Shown piece after piece: positions 20,641 to 32,499 of a DNA stretch of 64,000 nucleotides. The position numbers and the translations under genes are program-made. Positions within the stretch are counted from its first letter, which is position 1, and each line of letters opens with the position of its first letter. Under the pieces are notes generated by a model. That model was given only the letters and a program-made list of their open reading frames with translations, was not told the DNA's origin and made no database searches. Origin of the DNA: Calamus simplicifolius (taxonomy: Eukaryota; Streptophyta; Magnoliopsida; Arecales; Arecaceae); the NCBI GenBank assembly GCA_900491605.1, contig UESW01004423.1, positions 661,165 to 725,164 of the forward strand. Reading direction: 5' to 3'.

Positions 20641-22768
20641 AATCTTAAAGCAGACTCGGCAAAGCGCACTTCTAACACCGAAGTTGCACGGAGTCTACGG
20701 ACACATGCGTTATAGCGTGCGGCTATTTTCTTAAGAACGTGGACGGTAGCTTAATAAGGCGACTTTGTGAGTCCTTGTTAGTAAAAAACCACCAACAACG
20801 TAGCCGTAATTTTATACTCCGGGGATAGGGAGTCATCGTTGGTCCTCAATGACGGCTCAATTATCGCTAGCTAATGAATTCCCGTGCACTCACTATCACA
20901 TACAAGTCTCATTGGAGCACGGATCCTCCATGGTCCAAGTATTAATATTGTGCCATAAAATGCTATTCCATTCTAGGTCAAATCAAACCTTATTTGATCC
21001 CAGTTTGATCCGATTTTATGTTAGAATCTTAGTTTTGAACCGGATCGGATTGAATCTGATTTATAGTAGAAATTCTATATCCAATGGATCATTCAAATTT
21101 ATTCGGATCCAACCTAAAATATTATATTTAAGTAAAGCATTTAACGATTATTTTATTACTAAAATTTAATTATTAATAATAAAATATAAATCAATTAAAG
21201 TTAAATTTAATTTTTTTTATTCAAAAATTTTTAATTCTATTCAAGTAAAGAATTGTCCTTAAGTTTATAAATTATAATAGTAAAAATATTTATCGATATA
21301 TTAAAAAAATATTATAAATAATAAAATATTTATACATAGTAAAATTTATGTATAATTAAAGAAAAAAATGGAGGAGGTCTAATTGTTAGAATCAAAAGGA
21401 GAATTAGTTTAAATTACATATTATTTAATGAATTTATAAAGATAATTCTCAACTCAATTCTTCTAAGCTTTTTCTTAACTACATGGGGTTGGCTACATGA
21501 ATATGCTTTCTTCATTCTTCTCTATTCAGGATCAATTTATAAAAAAAACTTTGCCAAGGCTAGTTCCAAGTCCGAGTAAAGAAGAAGAATTGCGTTAGGT
21601 AGCTAACAATCAGTGTAAAATCCTATCAGAACTCTTAAAATAGAAATTTTATAAATTAAATTTATAAAGATTATTAAAGTAAAAAAATAAAATTATATAA
21701 TTAACATTTATAATTGTGGTAAATTGAATTTAATTCGGATCGAATCAAAAAAATATAAAATTCAAACCTAATTTGAAATTTAAATCAGATCCAATTTTTC
21801 AATTTGGCTTGATCCATAAGTATCTAAATATGGATCGGATTGGGATTAGGTGAAATCATGGACCGATTCGACCCATTTACAGCCCTAATGTTAGAAACAA
21901 ACGTTTATAACATACTTGAAGAAAAAAAATTGATTAAATGCCAAACAAGCACGAACTATATATATGAACAGGTTGGAAGACTTGGTCGCCATCCAAATAT
22001 GCGCCGTACTTGATATAGCATAAAGCTCTTGTACCATAAGGAGTTCCGTTTCAATCTCTTAAACTGATTAATAAAAAGGTTACCAAGAAAATGACTTGTA
22101 AGCTACTTATCAAATAAATATAATGAGTTTAAGTATTGCAGAAAGCTTCCTCAGAGGATAGGTGGAAAAAAATTGCACAAACTGAGAAGAAATTGTCAAA
22201 TATGTACACATCGGAGGGAAAACAAGCTTAGGGCCAGTAATTTTGGTTAGCTTGTGCAAGTTTGCGAGCTAAGAGAGTAAAATTAAAAGCACCAACGATG
22301 ATAACTAGTCCTCCGTCTTGACCTGCCGACCAAGCTTATCCAACGTTTACCACGCCATGGAATCTTAGACCCAGCTAGCCACCAAAATATCAATATCCCA
22401 GCACCATATCCACTATCAAAACCCATCAAGGTGATCGATCGATCTTATACTAGAAGAAGCCGTGCCGTTTAATTAGTACCATTAATTGCCAGAGGCTATT
22501 TTTCCACCACCTCGAAGAAAATTCTCCTGTTAGAATATTTGCCTTCTTGGCCCCAATCCATGACTTGTTAGACCAACCTGCTTCATGATTAATGTAGATT
22601 AATAATAATTATCGTAAAAAATGAAGCACAGTACAGTAAAGGCAGTGTGTAACACCTGTCGTTTGGGTGATGGTTCGGACCATGTCATGAAGATCTGGAA
22701 GCATATTAAATAGGAATTCATTGTGCACTGCATTTTAATTAGTAATCAGTCATGAGGACGCATCAGGC
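20641..22768. other. Intergenic spacer with an AT-rich repeat ending in a hAT-like terminus
   Basis: No gene recognised. From about 20980 to 21890 the sequence is AT-rich with repeated GGATCGGAT/ATCCGAT words. It ends at 21878-21889 in a sequence that on the minus strand reads TAGGGCTGTAAATGGG, a typical end of non-autonomous plant hAT elements. No matching left end was identified, so only a terminus is supported. 21890-22768 has no recognised content. Confidence 0.45.
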
Positions 22769-22772
22769 CCCA

Positions 22773-22796
<24 letters not shown>
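22773..22796. repeat. (CT)n microsatellite
   Basis: Twelve CT units immediately before the T run of a truncated LINE copy. The same CCCACTCTCTCT word recurs on the far side of that copy (23208-23219). Confidence 0.9.
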
Positions 22797-22804
<8 letters not shown>

Positions 22805-23207
22805 TTTTTTTTTTTACAAACGGATAATCATACCAATATAGGGTGAGTCAAACCCGAGATATTCGAATACAAAATATGTGACGGATGAGAGGACAATGGT
22901 CGCCAAGCATCCAACTTCAGAACCCTGAATGATAGGCCATCCTGACGGCAATTCAATTAGCCGCAGAGTTGGCCTCCCTGTAGATATGTCGAATCTGGAC
23001 GTTAGTAGCTCCCTGAAGGAGATAACGGATGTCGCTGATCAAAGAAATAGTCGGCAGGTGAACATTGAACTTCTGACGGATCCAGCTAATAACCGTAGCT
23101 GAGTCTCCCTCTATAATAAGCTTCCTAGTATTCAGACTTCGAAGAGCATAAGAAATATTGACCCAAGCCACATAAAACAGAAGAATCTAGAATCCCAAAG
23201 CCGCCAG
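22796..23207 (-). mobile_element. 5'-truncated LINE copy (3' end only)
   Basis: The sequence is related along its length to the last ~400 bases of the LINE ending at 14641: the same 3' end next to a T run (22796-22815), then the C-terminal RNase H region. 23171-22953 still encodes KLIIEGDSATVISWIRQ and IRHIYREANSAAN, followed by stops. Probable target duplication CCCACTCTCTCT lies at 22769-22780 and 23208-23219. It is diverged from the intact element, so it is an older or different subfamily member, and dead on arrival by 5' truncation. Confidence 0.85.
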
Positions 23208-23219
23208 CCCACTCTCTCT

Positions 23220-24369
23220 TTCACTGGCTCTCAATGACTGGTTTTCATCCATAGAATATGCTAATGATTGCAGTTATTTTATAATTAAGCTGCCATGCAT
23301 TTTAGAAAAAGCACACCATCAGAATAGGCCAGAGTAAAAGTGCATTCTTACAAGGCTAATGAATTATTAACCCTAAAATACTCTTGAGGAGGGGTGGGTG
23401 GGAGCTCATTGTCCGTATTATCCCAGTGCTCCTGTATGTGCCCAACTGGAGGAAACCACGGGGCATTCTCGAGGGACAAAAGGAAGCATGTCATGGAGTA
23501 AAATAGCAAATTGATGTGAGAGTCCTTTTGAGGAGCTATAGATTATGCCTTTGATGATCCCAAATGCGTTCTCCTGGAATGTCCCCAGGATATATTGATT
23601 GGCTGTGTACCATTTAACTACCTTTTCCAATTGCCTCTCGTCTTTTTTCTTTTTCTTTTTCTTTTTTTCCATGGTTATCATGTGAGGCTTTATGTACTAA
23701 TTATACAAAGTCAGCCGACAAAATTCTTGGAGTGGACAGTACAAGAAAGATATGCCTCTCTGAAGACGTGGTCTAATAAAATTCGGACTTAGTTGCATTG
23801 CACCAACTGTAGCCTTTTGACTAACAAAAGCAGCAAGAGATTGACGGCCCGGTATGGCAGCAAATCTCAATGGTTTGGCTCATAAAAAATGCCTGTTTTG
23901 TGGTCAAATATTATGAGTTAGCATAGATGGTACTAATTGCGTTCCTCATGATCTTGGAGCACGCTGCTGTTTTCTCATGAGATGATCTGAATGCAATTCG
24001 TCAGTAGTTCCTGCATTCCATGCAACATATATCGTTGGGCTCTGGGTGGTGTAAGTCTTAAGAAATGGTTTTCTTGCGAAGTGGTTAAAAAAAAACTGGA
24101 TTTTTTCAATGGATTGTTCCTTCGGTTTGTTCTACTTTGAATTTTCTTGCTAAGTTTTTCAATATCAGTGAAAGGATGGTTGGGTTCGTCCCCCTTAAAC
24201 CAGCAACAAGACCAGGGAAATACGTCTTCCTTTCTTTGATGCAACTGGCAAACGACTAGATTCATTGGATGTTTAGAAGTTCATGGGAATCTATCAGTAA
24301 AGCCAAGTGATAAATTCTCCTCCTCTCTCGGTTCATAGGAGAAGCGCTGCCAACTCCTTGGCTAAATTG
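23220..24369. other. Intergenic spacer without recognised content
   Basis: Short ORFs only. The longest (24265-23975, minus, 96 aa) has no recognisable domain. A pyrimidine-rich tract lies at 23640-23670. Confidence 0.5.
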
Positions 24370-24823
24370 TGTTGGAAAAAAAGTTTCAAATAACTAAAAA
24401 AGTTTCTGATACAGTTTGAGACTAACGGCTACCATTATAAACTAAGCTGTTAGAGCTTTTTTGAACTAAGCCTATTAGGCTCATAGATTCATGATTGAAA
24501 AATGGATCAATTAGGTCTGAATCTACTTAGAAAGATTTTTTTATTGTTATTGTTGATATTTTTTATCGTTAGGTTACACCTCTATGCGATCGTACTCATG
24601 GTAGAAGGTTTGGATCGAATCAGATCATTGTACCTTAGGGACAGATCGCCTACAACCTGCACGAAGGGCCGAAAACTAGTCCTTAAAGCAGTATCTAATA
24701 CGCCTCGGTCAGGCACGATTCTCATCTACTTTTAAATTTATATTTTTGCATTTAAATTTTGGATTAAATTTTTAGCAATTTTTAGAAAGGAGTTTTTAAA
24801 AAAATAAAAAATATTTTTCAACA
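24370..24823. repeat. LTR-like repeat, probable solo LTR (copy 1)
   Basis: Begins TGTTGGAAAA and ends TTTTTCAACA, i.e. TG...CA with short imperfect inverted ends as in LTRs. About 454 bp. Its interior is related to 26650-27158: shared words include GACTAACGGCTA, CTCTATGCGATCGT, ACAACCTGCACGAAG and ATTCTCATCTACTTTTAAA. No internal retrotransposon domain lies between the copies, and a clear 5-bp target duplication was not found, so the solo-LTR interpretation is tentative. Confidence 0.5.
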
Positions 24824-26649
24824 ACTAAGGATTAATTTTCTCTTTTCATTAGAAATTGCTAGAATCTTAATTGTACGTTATTTAAAAAAATTCTCTATTT
24901 TTGAATCTATGCAAAAGATTAACAAGAAATGTAATCTCAAAAATATATAATATAAACCACAGTAATTTATACATGACATCGATCTATGTTTTAACACAAC
25001 CGGTTAACATTTACATCCAGTGTAATGCCAAGCTTATATTAGTGATGCAAGGATCATTTATATTTTGTATAATATAGGGATTATTTTTTTTATGGATACA
25101 TTTTAATATTATGCTATTACATAGGATTTATATGTCAGGAAAATGTAATGTGTTTGTAAGAAGTGTGAAAATATTAAATTTTAAGGGCCGAATTAATATG
25201 TTGCCAGCTAGGAAGCATGGAAATGGGAATTATTTGCCTTTTGAAATTAGTTTTTGAATTATCTAGCCTATAACTTAAGATCTAAGGCAGTGATGGGAAC
25301 TTAATTATAGGGCCTTGATGTTTTAAAGAATAAAAAAATCTTTACAGAATTAATTTGGTATATAAAGTTGGATTTGTCAATACTTACATTTATAATGATG
25401 CTTTGCCCTTCTATGTTATGTGTTATAGCATTCATGTACACCTTCTATTGTTCCCAGACTGCAACTTGATTTTGTTGGTCTAAATTCGAATCAGTTATGA
25501 TGCTAGCTCAACTCCTTTGCAAAATTATGGCATTCTGTTCTTATTTCTCTGTCTCATGCTTGTTTTCGTATATTTGTTGGTGCCTCGTTTATTTTTTGCA
25601 ATCACTTTAGATCATCACCTTAAACAAAAGGCTTTTTATTTTACAGTTCATAATTGAGGCAATCAATTGCATGATTTAAGATACGTTACTCCTATTTCCC
25701 GGCTGTGGTATCTGCCTAGTATCTTGAAAGTCTCAGACATTTTCACATTGCACAAGTATTACCGAGCCATACTACATCATAAGTTTATAAAATAACATAA
25801 GAAAAATAGTATTATCTTCTTAAAATTTGTTAAATCTAAGAAAAATTTGACAGATCAATTAATCAAAAAATTATCTAGAAGTGAAATCCTAGAATCATCA
25901 AAGGGGATGGGGCTTAAGCCCATTATTTGATCACCAGCAGTGGATACCCAACCTCTTTGATTGAAGATCTCATGAAAAAGGTCCAATGTGATAGAAACGA
26001 AACTGACTGAGTGATCGTGTTAGAGCATAAATTTTTTTAAAAATTTTTTTCATCCCATTCTTATGATAAGTGCTCTTATAAAGTAACAAATTAAATATGT
26101 GTAAGGTTGAGTCATACTCTTAATGGATCTGAAGTAGTTTATCTGTAGGTATTAGTCACAAATACCTTTTGAGGATTCACCTATATGAGAATTATCATAT
26201 TAGGCCATGACTAAAGATTTGGGCTAACCTTAAGAAATTCTCATGAAAAATTAAGATACTAAGTGCAAAGCTTTAATATGTGCTAACCATTTAAACCCAA
26301 TTAATCTATAATGTATGTGTGATTAGTAAAAGTCTGAGTCAACGACTTAGTTCAAGGTTTAATCCGTTCCTTCAGATGTATACAATCAATACTAAATGAG
26401 GTTCAAGTTCACATGATACCTCACCTATTGTATAGTATAGATGCCCTAAAATTTATATTATATTGATATTATTACTATTATTTTTAATTTAAATTATTTA
26501 AAAAAAATTTAAATAAAAATAAATAAATAAAGAAATGATGGAATGCCGGATGTTCCCGAACGCTCGTGTAAAGGTGCGAGCGTTCCCCTTGTTTTGCGCT
26601 CTCATGATATGCAAGGATTCTGTGAATGCTCGTATTCATGCCAGAAATG
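24824..26649. other. Spacer, possibly retrotransposon-derived in part
   Basis: No coding domain recognised. 26020-26450 has a non-simple, moderately AT-rich composition reminiscent of untranslated retrotransposon sequence, but nothing diagnostic. Confidence 0.4.
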
Positions 26650-27158
26650 GTCCAAATAATTTATTTTTTAAGTCATTTCTAACGTAGTTCGAGGCTAACG
26701 GCTATTAGAGCCTTTAAGGCCATTATGGGCTAAGCTGTTGAAGCTTTTATAAACTAAGCCTATAAATAGGCTCACAGATTAAAGATTAAAAATAAATCAA
26801 TCAGGTTTGAATTTGCTTAAAAGAAATTTTTTTTCTTTATTATATTCTTTTTTTTGTTGTTACTATTGATATTTTTCTTGGGCACGAGTCATCTTGGGCA
26901 TGAGTCATTGGATTGCATCTCTATGCGATCGTGCTCGTGGTAGGATATTCGGATCGAGCTGGATCGTTGTACCTTGGAGACAGATTACCTACAACCTGCA
27001 CGAAGGAACAAAAATTAGTCCTTAGGACAGTGTCTAATATGCCTCGATTCAGACATGATTCTCATCTACTTTTAAATTTATATTTTTATATTTAAATTCT
27101 AGATTAAATTTCTAGCAATTTAAGGAGTTTTTGAAAAAATAAAATATGTTTTCCAGCA
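26650..27158. repeat. LTR-like repeat (copy 2)
   Basis: Related to the LTR-like repeat at 24370-24823 in the same orientation. It has a TATA-box-like CCTATAAATAGG near 26758-26769 and ends TTTTCCAGCA (27149-27158). The left boundary is uncertain because similarity fades near 26650. Two diverged copies within 2.8 kb could be unrelated insertions of one family or the ends of a badly eroded element. Confidence 0.45.
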
Positions 27159-27432
27159 AATTGAAACTGGACCCTCACCGCTAAATGTTTGTTGCCAACG
27201 ACTGATGGACTTTAAAAGTCCGGGCCAGGCTCCAAATCTGTTGACAGCGAGTTTCCGCCATGGATAGACCTTCACTTGGAATGTATTCATTTGGTTTTTC
27301 GAGTAGAGAGTGGGATGGAGCACTCCTCTCTCCCAACTGGTTGCATTTGTTCGAGTTTTGAATAGATAGTTGGGATCTTAATTAATCAGTTAAATCAGAG
27401 CATATATAGGTGAACCCATAAAATCTGTTTGT

Positions 27433-27442
27433 CTGAAGGAAG
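27433..27442 (+). repeat. 10-bp target-site duplication of the foldback element, left copy
   Basis: CTGAAGGAAG directly precedes the left end of the foldback. The identical word follows its right end at 31480-31489. A 9-11-bp duplication is the mark of Mutator-superfamily insertion. Confidence 0.88.
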
Positions 27443-27788
27443 GGAAAACACTTTGTACACCGCCTCCGGTGCAGCAAGGCCTACGTGGCCTGCACAGCTC
27501 CTTCCTATTGGTCCACATGGATCCCATGTGGTCTGACATGATGTGACAGAATAGCAGAGAGATAATGTTACTTTTTAATCGTACATCCATTAAAAGTCGT
27601 TCAGCCTTTTCACCATTGGTATGAAGACGAAAATACCCTTTCCCTCTAGCCTACTTCAACCCGCCATCTTATTTGGATTTTGCTGATAAAAAATCGTAAG
27701 GTTCTGGCCTGGAAGAAGAGTATCCGAAGGAGTGGCAAAGCTCTACCAGACGACATCCTAGTTCAAAACTTTAAGACAAAGCATCAGT

Positions 27789-29768
27789 TCAAGACCCATG
27801 ACACCCTAGTTCAATACCCACGACACCCCCAGTTCAAGACACATGACACCCTAGTTCAAGACCCACGACACCCCCAGTTAAAGACCCATGACACCTTAGT
27901 TCAAGACCCACGACACCCTAGTTCAAGACCCATGACACCCTAGTTCAATACCCACGACACCCCCAGTTCAAGACACATGACACCCTAGTTCAAGACCCAC
28001 GACACCCCCAGTTAAAGACCCATGACACCCTAGTTCAAGACCCACGACACCCTTAGTTCAAGACCCACGACACCCTAGTTCATAACCCATGACACCCCCA
28101 GTTCAAGACCCATGACACCCTAGTTCAATACCCACGACACCCCCAGTTCAAGACACATGACACCCTAGTTCAAGACCCATGACACCCCCAGTTAAAGACC
28201 CATGACACCCTAGTTCAAGACCCACGATACCTAGTTCAAGACCCATGACACCCTAGTTCAATACCCACGACACCCCCAGTTCAAGACACATGACACCCTA
28301 GTTCAAGACCCACGACACCCCCAGTTAAAGACCCATGACACCCTAGTTCAAGACCCACGACACCCTAGTTCAAGACCCACGACACCCTTAGTTCAAGACC
28401 CACGACACCCCAGTTCAAGACCCACGACACCCCTAGTTCAAGACCCACGATACCCAAGTTCAAGACCCACGACACCCCTAGTTCAAGACCCATGACACCC
28501 CCAGTTAAAGACCCATGACACCCTAGTTCAAGACCCACGACACCCTTAGTTCAAGACCCACGACACCCTAGTTCATAACCCATGACACCCCCAGTTCAAG
28601 ACCCATGACACCCTAGTTCAATACCCACGACACCCCCAGTTCAAGACACATGACACCCTAGTTCAAGACCCACGACACCCCCAGTTAAAGACCCATGACA
28701 CCCTAGTTCAAGACCCACGACACCCTTAGTTCAAGACCCACGACACCCCAGTTCAAGACCCACGACACCCTAGTTCAAGACCCACGATACCCAAGTTCAA
28801 GACCCACGACACCCCTAGTTCAAGACCCATGACACCCCCAGTTAAAGACCCATGACACCCTAGTTCAAGACCCACGACACCCTTAGTTCAAGACCCACGA
28901 CACCCTAGTTCATAACCCATGACACCCCCAGTTCAAGACCCATGACACCCTAGTTCAATACCCACGACACCCCCAGTTCAAGACACATGACACCCTAGTT
29001 CAAGACCCACGACACCCCCAGTTAAAGACCCATGACACCCTAGTTCAAGACCCACGACACCCTAGTTCAAGACCCACGACACCCTTAGTTCAAGACCCAC
29101 GACACCCTAGTTCATAACCCATGACACCCCCAGTTCAAGACCCATGACACCCTAGTTCAATACCCACGACACCCCCAGTTCAAGACACATGACACCCTAG
29201 TTCAAGACCCACGACACCCCCAGTTAAAGACCCATGACACCCTAGTTCAAGACCCACGACACCCTAGTTCAAGACCCATGACACCCTAGTTCAATACCCA
29301 CGACACCCCCAGTTCAAGACACATGACACCCTAGTTCAAGACCCACGACACCCTAGTTCAAGACCCATGACACCCTAGTTCAATACCCACGATACCCCCA
29401 GTTCAAGACACATGACACCCTAGTTCAAGACCCACAACACCCCCAGTTAAAGACCCATGACACCCTAGTTCAAGACCCACGACACCCTAGTTCAAGACCC
29501 ACGACACCCTTAGTTCAAGACCCACGACACCCCTAGTTCAAGACCCACGACACCCAAGTTCAAGACCCACGACACCCCTAGTTCAAGACCCATGACACCC
29601 CCAGTTAAAGACCCATGACACCCTAGTTCAAGACCCACGACACCCTAGTTCAAGACCCATGACACCCCCAGTTCAAGACCCATGACACCCTAGTTCAATA
29701 CCCACGACACCCCCAGTTCAAGACACACGACACCCCAGTTCAAGACACACGACACCCTAGTTCAAGAC
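27789..29768 (+). repeat. Left ~22-bp tandem array of the foldback (about 90 units)
   Basis: Consensus unit TTCAAGACCCACGACACCCTAG with variants: CAC/CAT before GACACC; AAGACAC, AATACCC or ATAACCC; CCCTAG, CCCCCAG or CCCTTAG. The variants recur in a set order, giving a higher-order repeat several units long that is itself repeated. The array therefore grew by block duplication. The ACGACACCC core is on the plus strand. Confidence 0.95.
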
Positions 29769-31133
29769 TGGGGGTGTCGTGGGTATTGAACTAGGGTGTC
29801 ATGGGTCTTAAACTGGGGGTGTCATGGGTCTTGAACTAGGGTGTCGTGGGTCTTGAACTAGGGTATCGTGGGTCTTGAACTAGGGTGTCATGGGTCTTTA
29901 ACTGGGGGTGTCGTGGGTCTTGAACTAGGGTGTCATGTGTCTTGAACTGGGGGTGTTGTGGGTATTGAACTAGGGTGTCATGGGTCTTGAACTAGGGTGT
30001 CGTGGGTCTTGAACTAAGGGTGTCGTGGGTCTTGAACTAGGGTGTCATGGGTCTTTAACTGGGGGTATCATGGGTCTTGAACTAGGGGTGTCGTGGGTCT
30101 TGAACTTGGGTGTCGTGGGTCTTGAACTAGGGGTGTCGTGGGTCTTGAACTGGGGTATCATGGGTCTTGAACTAAGGGTGTCGTGGGTCTTGAACTAGGG
30201 TGTCGTGGGTCTTGAACTAGGGTGTCATGGGTCTTTAACTGGGGGTGTCGTGGGTCTTGAACTAGGGTGTCATGTGTCTTGAACTGGGGGTGTCGTGGGT
30301 ATTGAACTAGGGTGTCATGGGTCTTGAACTAGGGTGTCGTGGGTCTTGAACTAGGGTGTCATGGGTCTTTAACTGGGGGTGTCGTGGGTCTTGAACTAGG
30401 GTGTCATGTGTCTTGAACTGGGGGTGTCGTGGGTATTGAACTAGGGTGTCATGGGTCTTGAACTGGGGGTGTCATGGGTTATGAACTAGGGTGTCGTGGG
30501 TCTTGAACTAAGGGTGTCGTGGGTCTTGAACTAGGGTGTCATGGGTCTTTAACTGGGGTTGTCGTGGGTCTTGAACTAGGGTGTCATGTGTCTTGAACTG
30601 GGGGTGTCGTGGGTATTGAACTAGGGTGTCATGGGTCTTGAACTAGGGTGTCGTGGGTCTTGAACTAGGGTGTCATGGGTCTTTAACTGGGGGTGTCGTG
30701 GGTCTTGAACTAGGGTGTCATGTGTCTTGAACTGGGGGTGTCGTGGGTATTGAACTAGGGTGTCATGGGTCTTGAACTGGGGGTGTCATGGGTTATGAAC
30801 TAGGGTGTCGTGGGTCTTGAACTAAGGGTGTCGTGGGTCTTGAACTAGGGTGTCGTGGGTCTTGAACTAGGGTGTCATGGGTCTTTAACTGGGGGTGTCG
30901 TGGGTCTTGAACTAGGGTGTCATGTGTCTTGAACTGGGGGTGTCGTGGGTATTGAACTAGGGTGTCATGAGTCTTGAACTAGGGTGTCGTGGGTCTTGAA
31001 CTAGGGTATCATGGGTCTTTAACTGGGGGTGTCGTGGGTCTTGAACTAGGGTGTCATGTGTCTTGAACTGGGGGTGTCGTAGGTATTGAACTAGGGTGTC
31101 ATGGGTCTTGAACTGGGGTGTCGTGGGTCTTGA
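29769..31133 (-). repeat. Right ~22-bp tandem array of the foldback (about 62 units)
   Basis: Same units as the left array in reverse complement (GGGTGTCGTGGGTCTTGAACT), with the same higher-order variant order. It is about 600 bp shorter than the left array although the flanking unique arms match in length, so repeat copy number changed after or during formation. The junction with the left array at 29768/29769 has essentially no spacer. Confidence 0.95.
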
Positions 31134-31479
31134 ACTGATGCTTTGTCTTAAAGTTTTGAACTAGGATGTCGTCTGGTAGAGCTTTGCCACTCCTTCGGAT
31201 ACTCTTCTTCCAGACCAGAACCTTACGATTTTTTATCAGCAAAATCCAAATAAGATGGCGGGTTGAAGTAGGCTAGAGGGAAAGGGAATTTTCGTCTTCA
31301 TACCAATGGTGAAAAGGCTGAACGACTTTTAATGGATGTACGATTAAAAAGTAACATTATCTCTCTGCTATTCTGTCACATCATGTCAGGCCACATGGAA
31401 TCCATGTGGACCAATAGGATGGAGCTGTGCAGGCCACGTAGGCCTTGCTGCACCGGAGGCGGTGTACAAAGTGTTTTCC

Positions 31480-31489
31480 CTGAAGGAAG
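31480..31489 (+). repeat. 10-bp target-site duplication of the foldback element, right copy
   Basis: CTGAAGGAAG, identical to 27433-27442. Confidence 0.88.
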
Positions 31490-32346
31490 ATACATGTGAT
31501 GGGCCACAACATACTCCTGTCATGACTGATAACGGGAGGGAGGGAGTGCACTACATGTCCAACTAAGTAGGAGTAGATAACCAGAAAACTTGAGACGTAC
31601 TGAAATAGAGAGAAGAAAAGAAATTAAGGGGCCGGGAGTGGGAAAACCAAGATAAAGATGGAAGCAATTACCAAGTTTATTCTCTTCCTCTTTGGAGTGC
31701 CCATTGCATGAGAAAGGAGGAGACTGACTTTATTAAATTTTTAGATTTTTTAAGTTGTTAACTGTTCTATTATCTCACCTCTTGCCCTGGTCGAGCTAAA
31801 CAAATGCATGGCCAGGCTTCCCCTTATAGGTTCAGTTAGTTGCATGGTTCTAATTTTATGTTGGATTATGTATATTGTTGGCACCTAAAATGGGCTAGCT
31901 CGATCTTCAACGTCAATTGATGTGAGATTCGGAAACCGTCATGGGCCATCGAGATAAGATAAGGTTTTTGCGGTTGAAAGAGATTTGAAGATATTCTTCG
32001 AAGTACATTCTTCGAAGTTCAAGTTAATATGATTAGATATTCTTGATTTTCTAAAGGATAGCATGTTTGATGAACTTTCTTTCTTCTACGAAACTTTCTT
32101 CATTGGACCACCAAGTATCATTTTTTTTTTGTGAGCTGCCCAGTCCATGCATGCCGCATCATATATATTTCATTTCATGGGGGATGTTTCATATATCTAT
32201 TAAATTCATGTGGATGGCTTCGAGTCCACCAATGGACCACGGTCTCTTTTCCTCTTTTTTTTTTTTTTGTTTTGACAATTTTTTTTAATAGGAGGGTAGC
32301 AAGATCACCATCAGCACTTCCATGGGCAGGTATGGTGTAGAGTGAT
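31490..32346. other. Spacer between foldback and MULE
   Basis: About 860 bases, including the duplicated target copy at its left edge. No recognisable gene. Contains a T run at about 32259-32269. Confidence 0.5.
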
Positions 32347-32499
32347 GGAAAAGTCTTCGGTGCAGTAAATCCTACGTGGGCTGCCCTTTCCCTCTAACCT
32401 ACTTCTTTTATTTTAAAAATGGTGTGCAGACGAAAATGCCCTTTCCCTCTAGCCTACTTCTCTTATGTAGTATTTGTACGTAAGGCGAATGACATGTTT

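Larger units (their letters stand above)
27443..31479. mobile_element. Foldback Mutator-like element (4.04-kb inverted repeat)
   Basis: The whole element is an inverted repeat. The outer ~345 bp on each side (27443-27788 and 31134-31479) are unique sequence and nearly identical in inverted orientation; I noticed only a few mismatches. Ends read GGAAAACACTTTGTACACC. Inside lie two arrays of a ~22-bp repeat in opposite orientation that meet at about 29768. It is flanked by the 10-bp direct repeat CTGAAGGAAG. There is no ORF of interest and no transposase, so it must have moved by a transposase supplied in trans. The end sequence and the CGAAAATACCCTTTCCC block match the large MULE starting at 32347, the likely family relative. 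Confidence 0.88.

Noticed and set aside
14812..20715. Plus-strand ORFs of 60-195 aa across the LINE
   Set aside because: They are antisense to the two intact LINE ORFs and have no independent features.
20640..20850. Target-site duplication of the full-length LINE
   Set aside because: No match to the sequence beyond the poly(A) end could be found by eye, so none is claimed.
27789..31133. CRISPR-like or satellite/telomere interpretation of the 22-bp repeats
   Set aside because: Units are contiguous variants without unique spacers, in a plant genome, inside a bounded element with a target duplication. CCCTAG words are not the plant telomere repeat.
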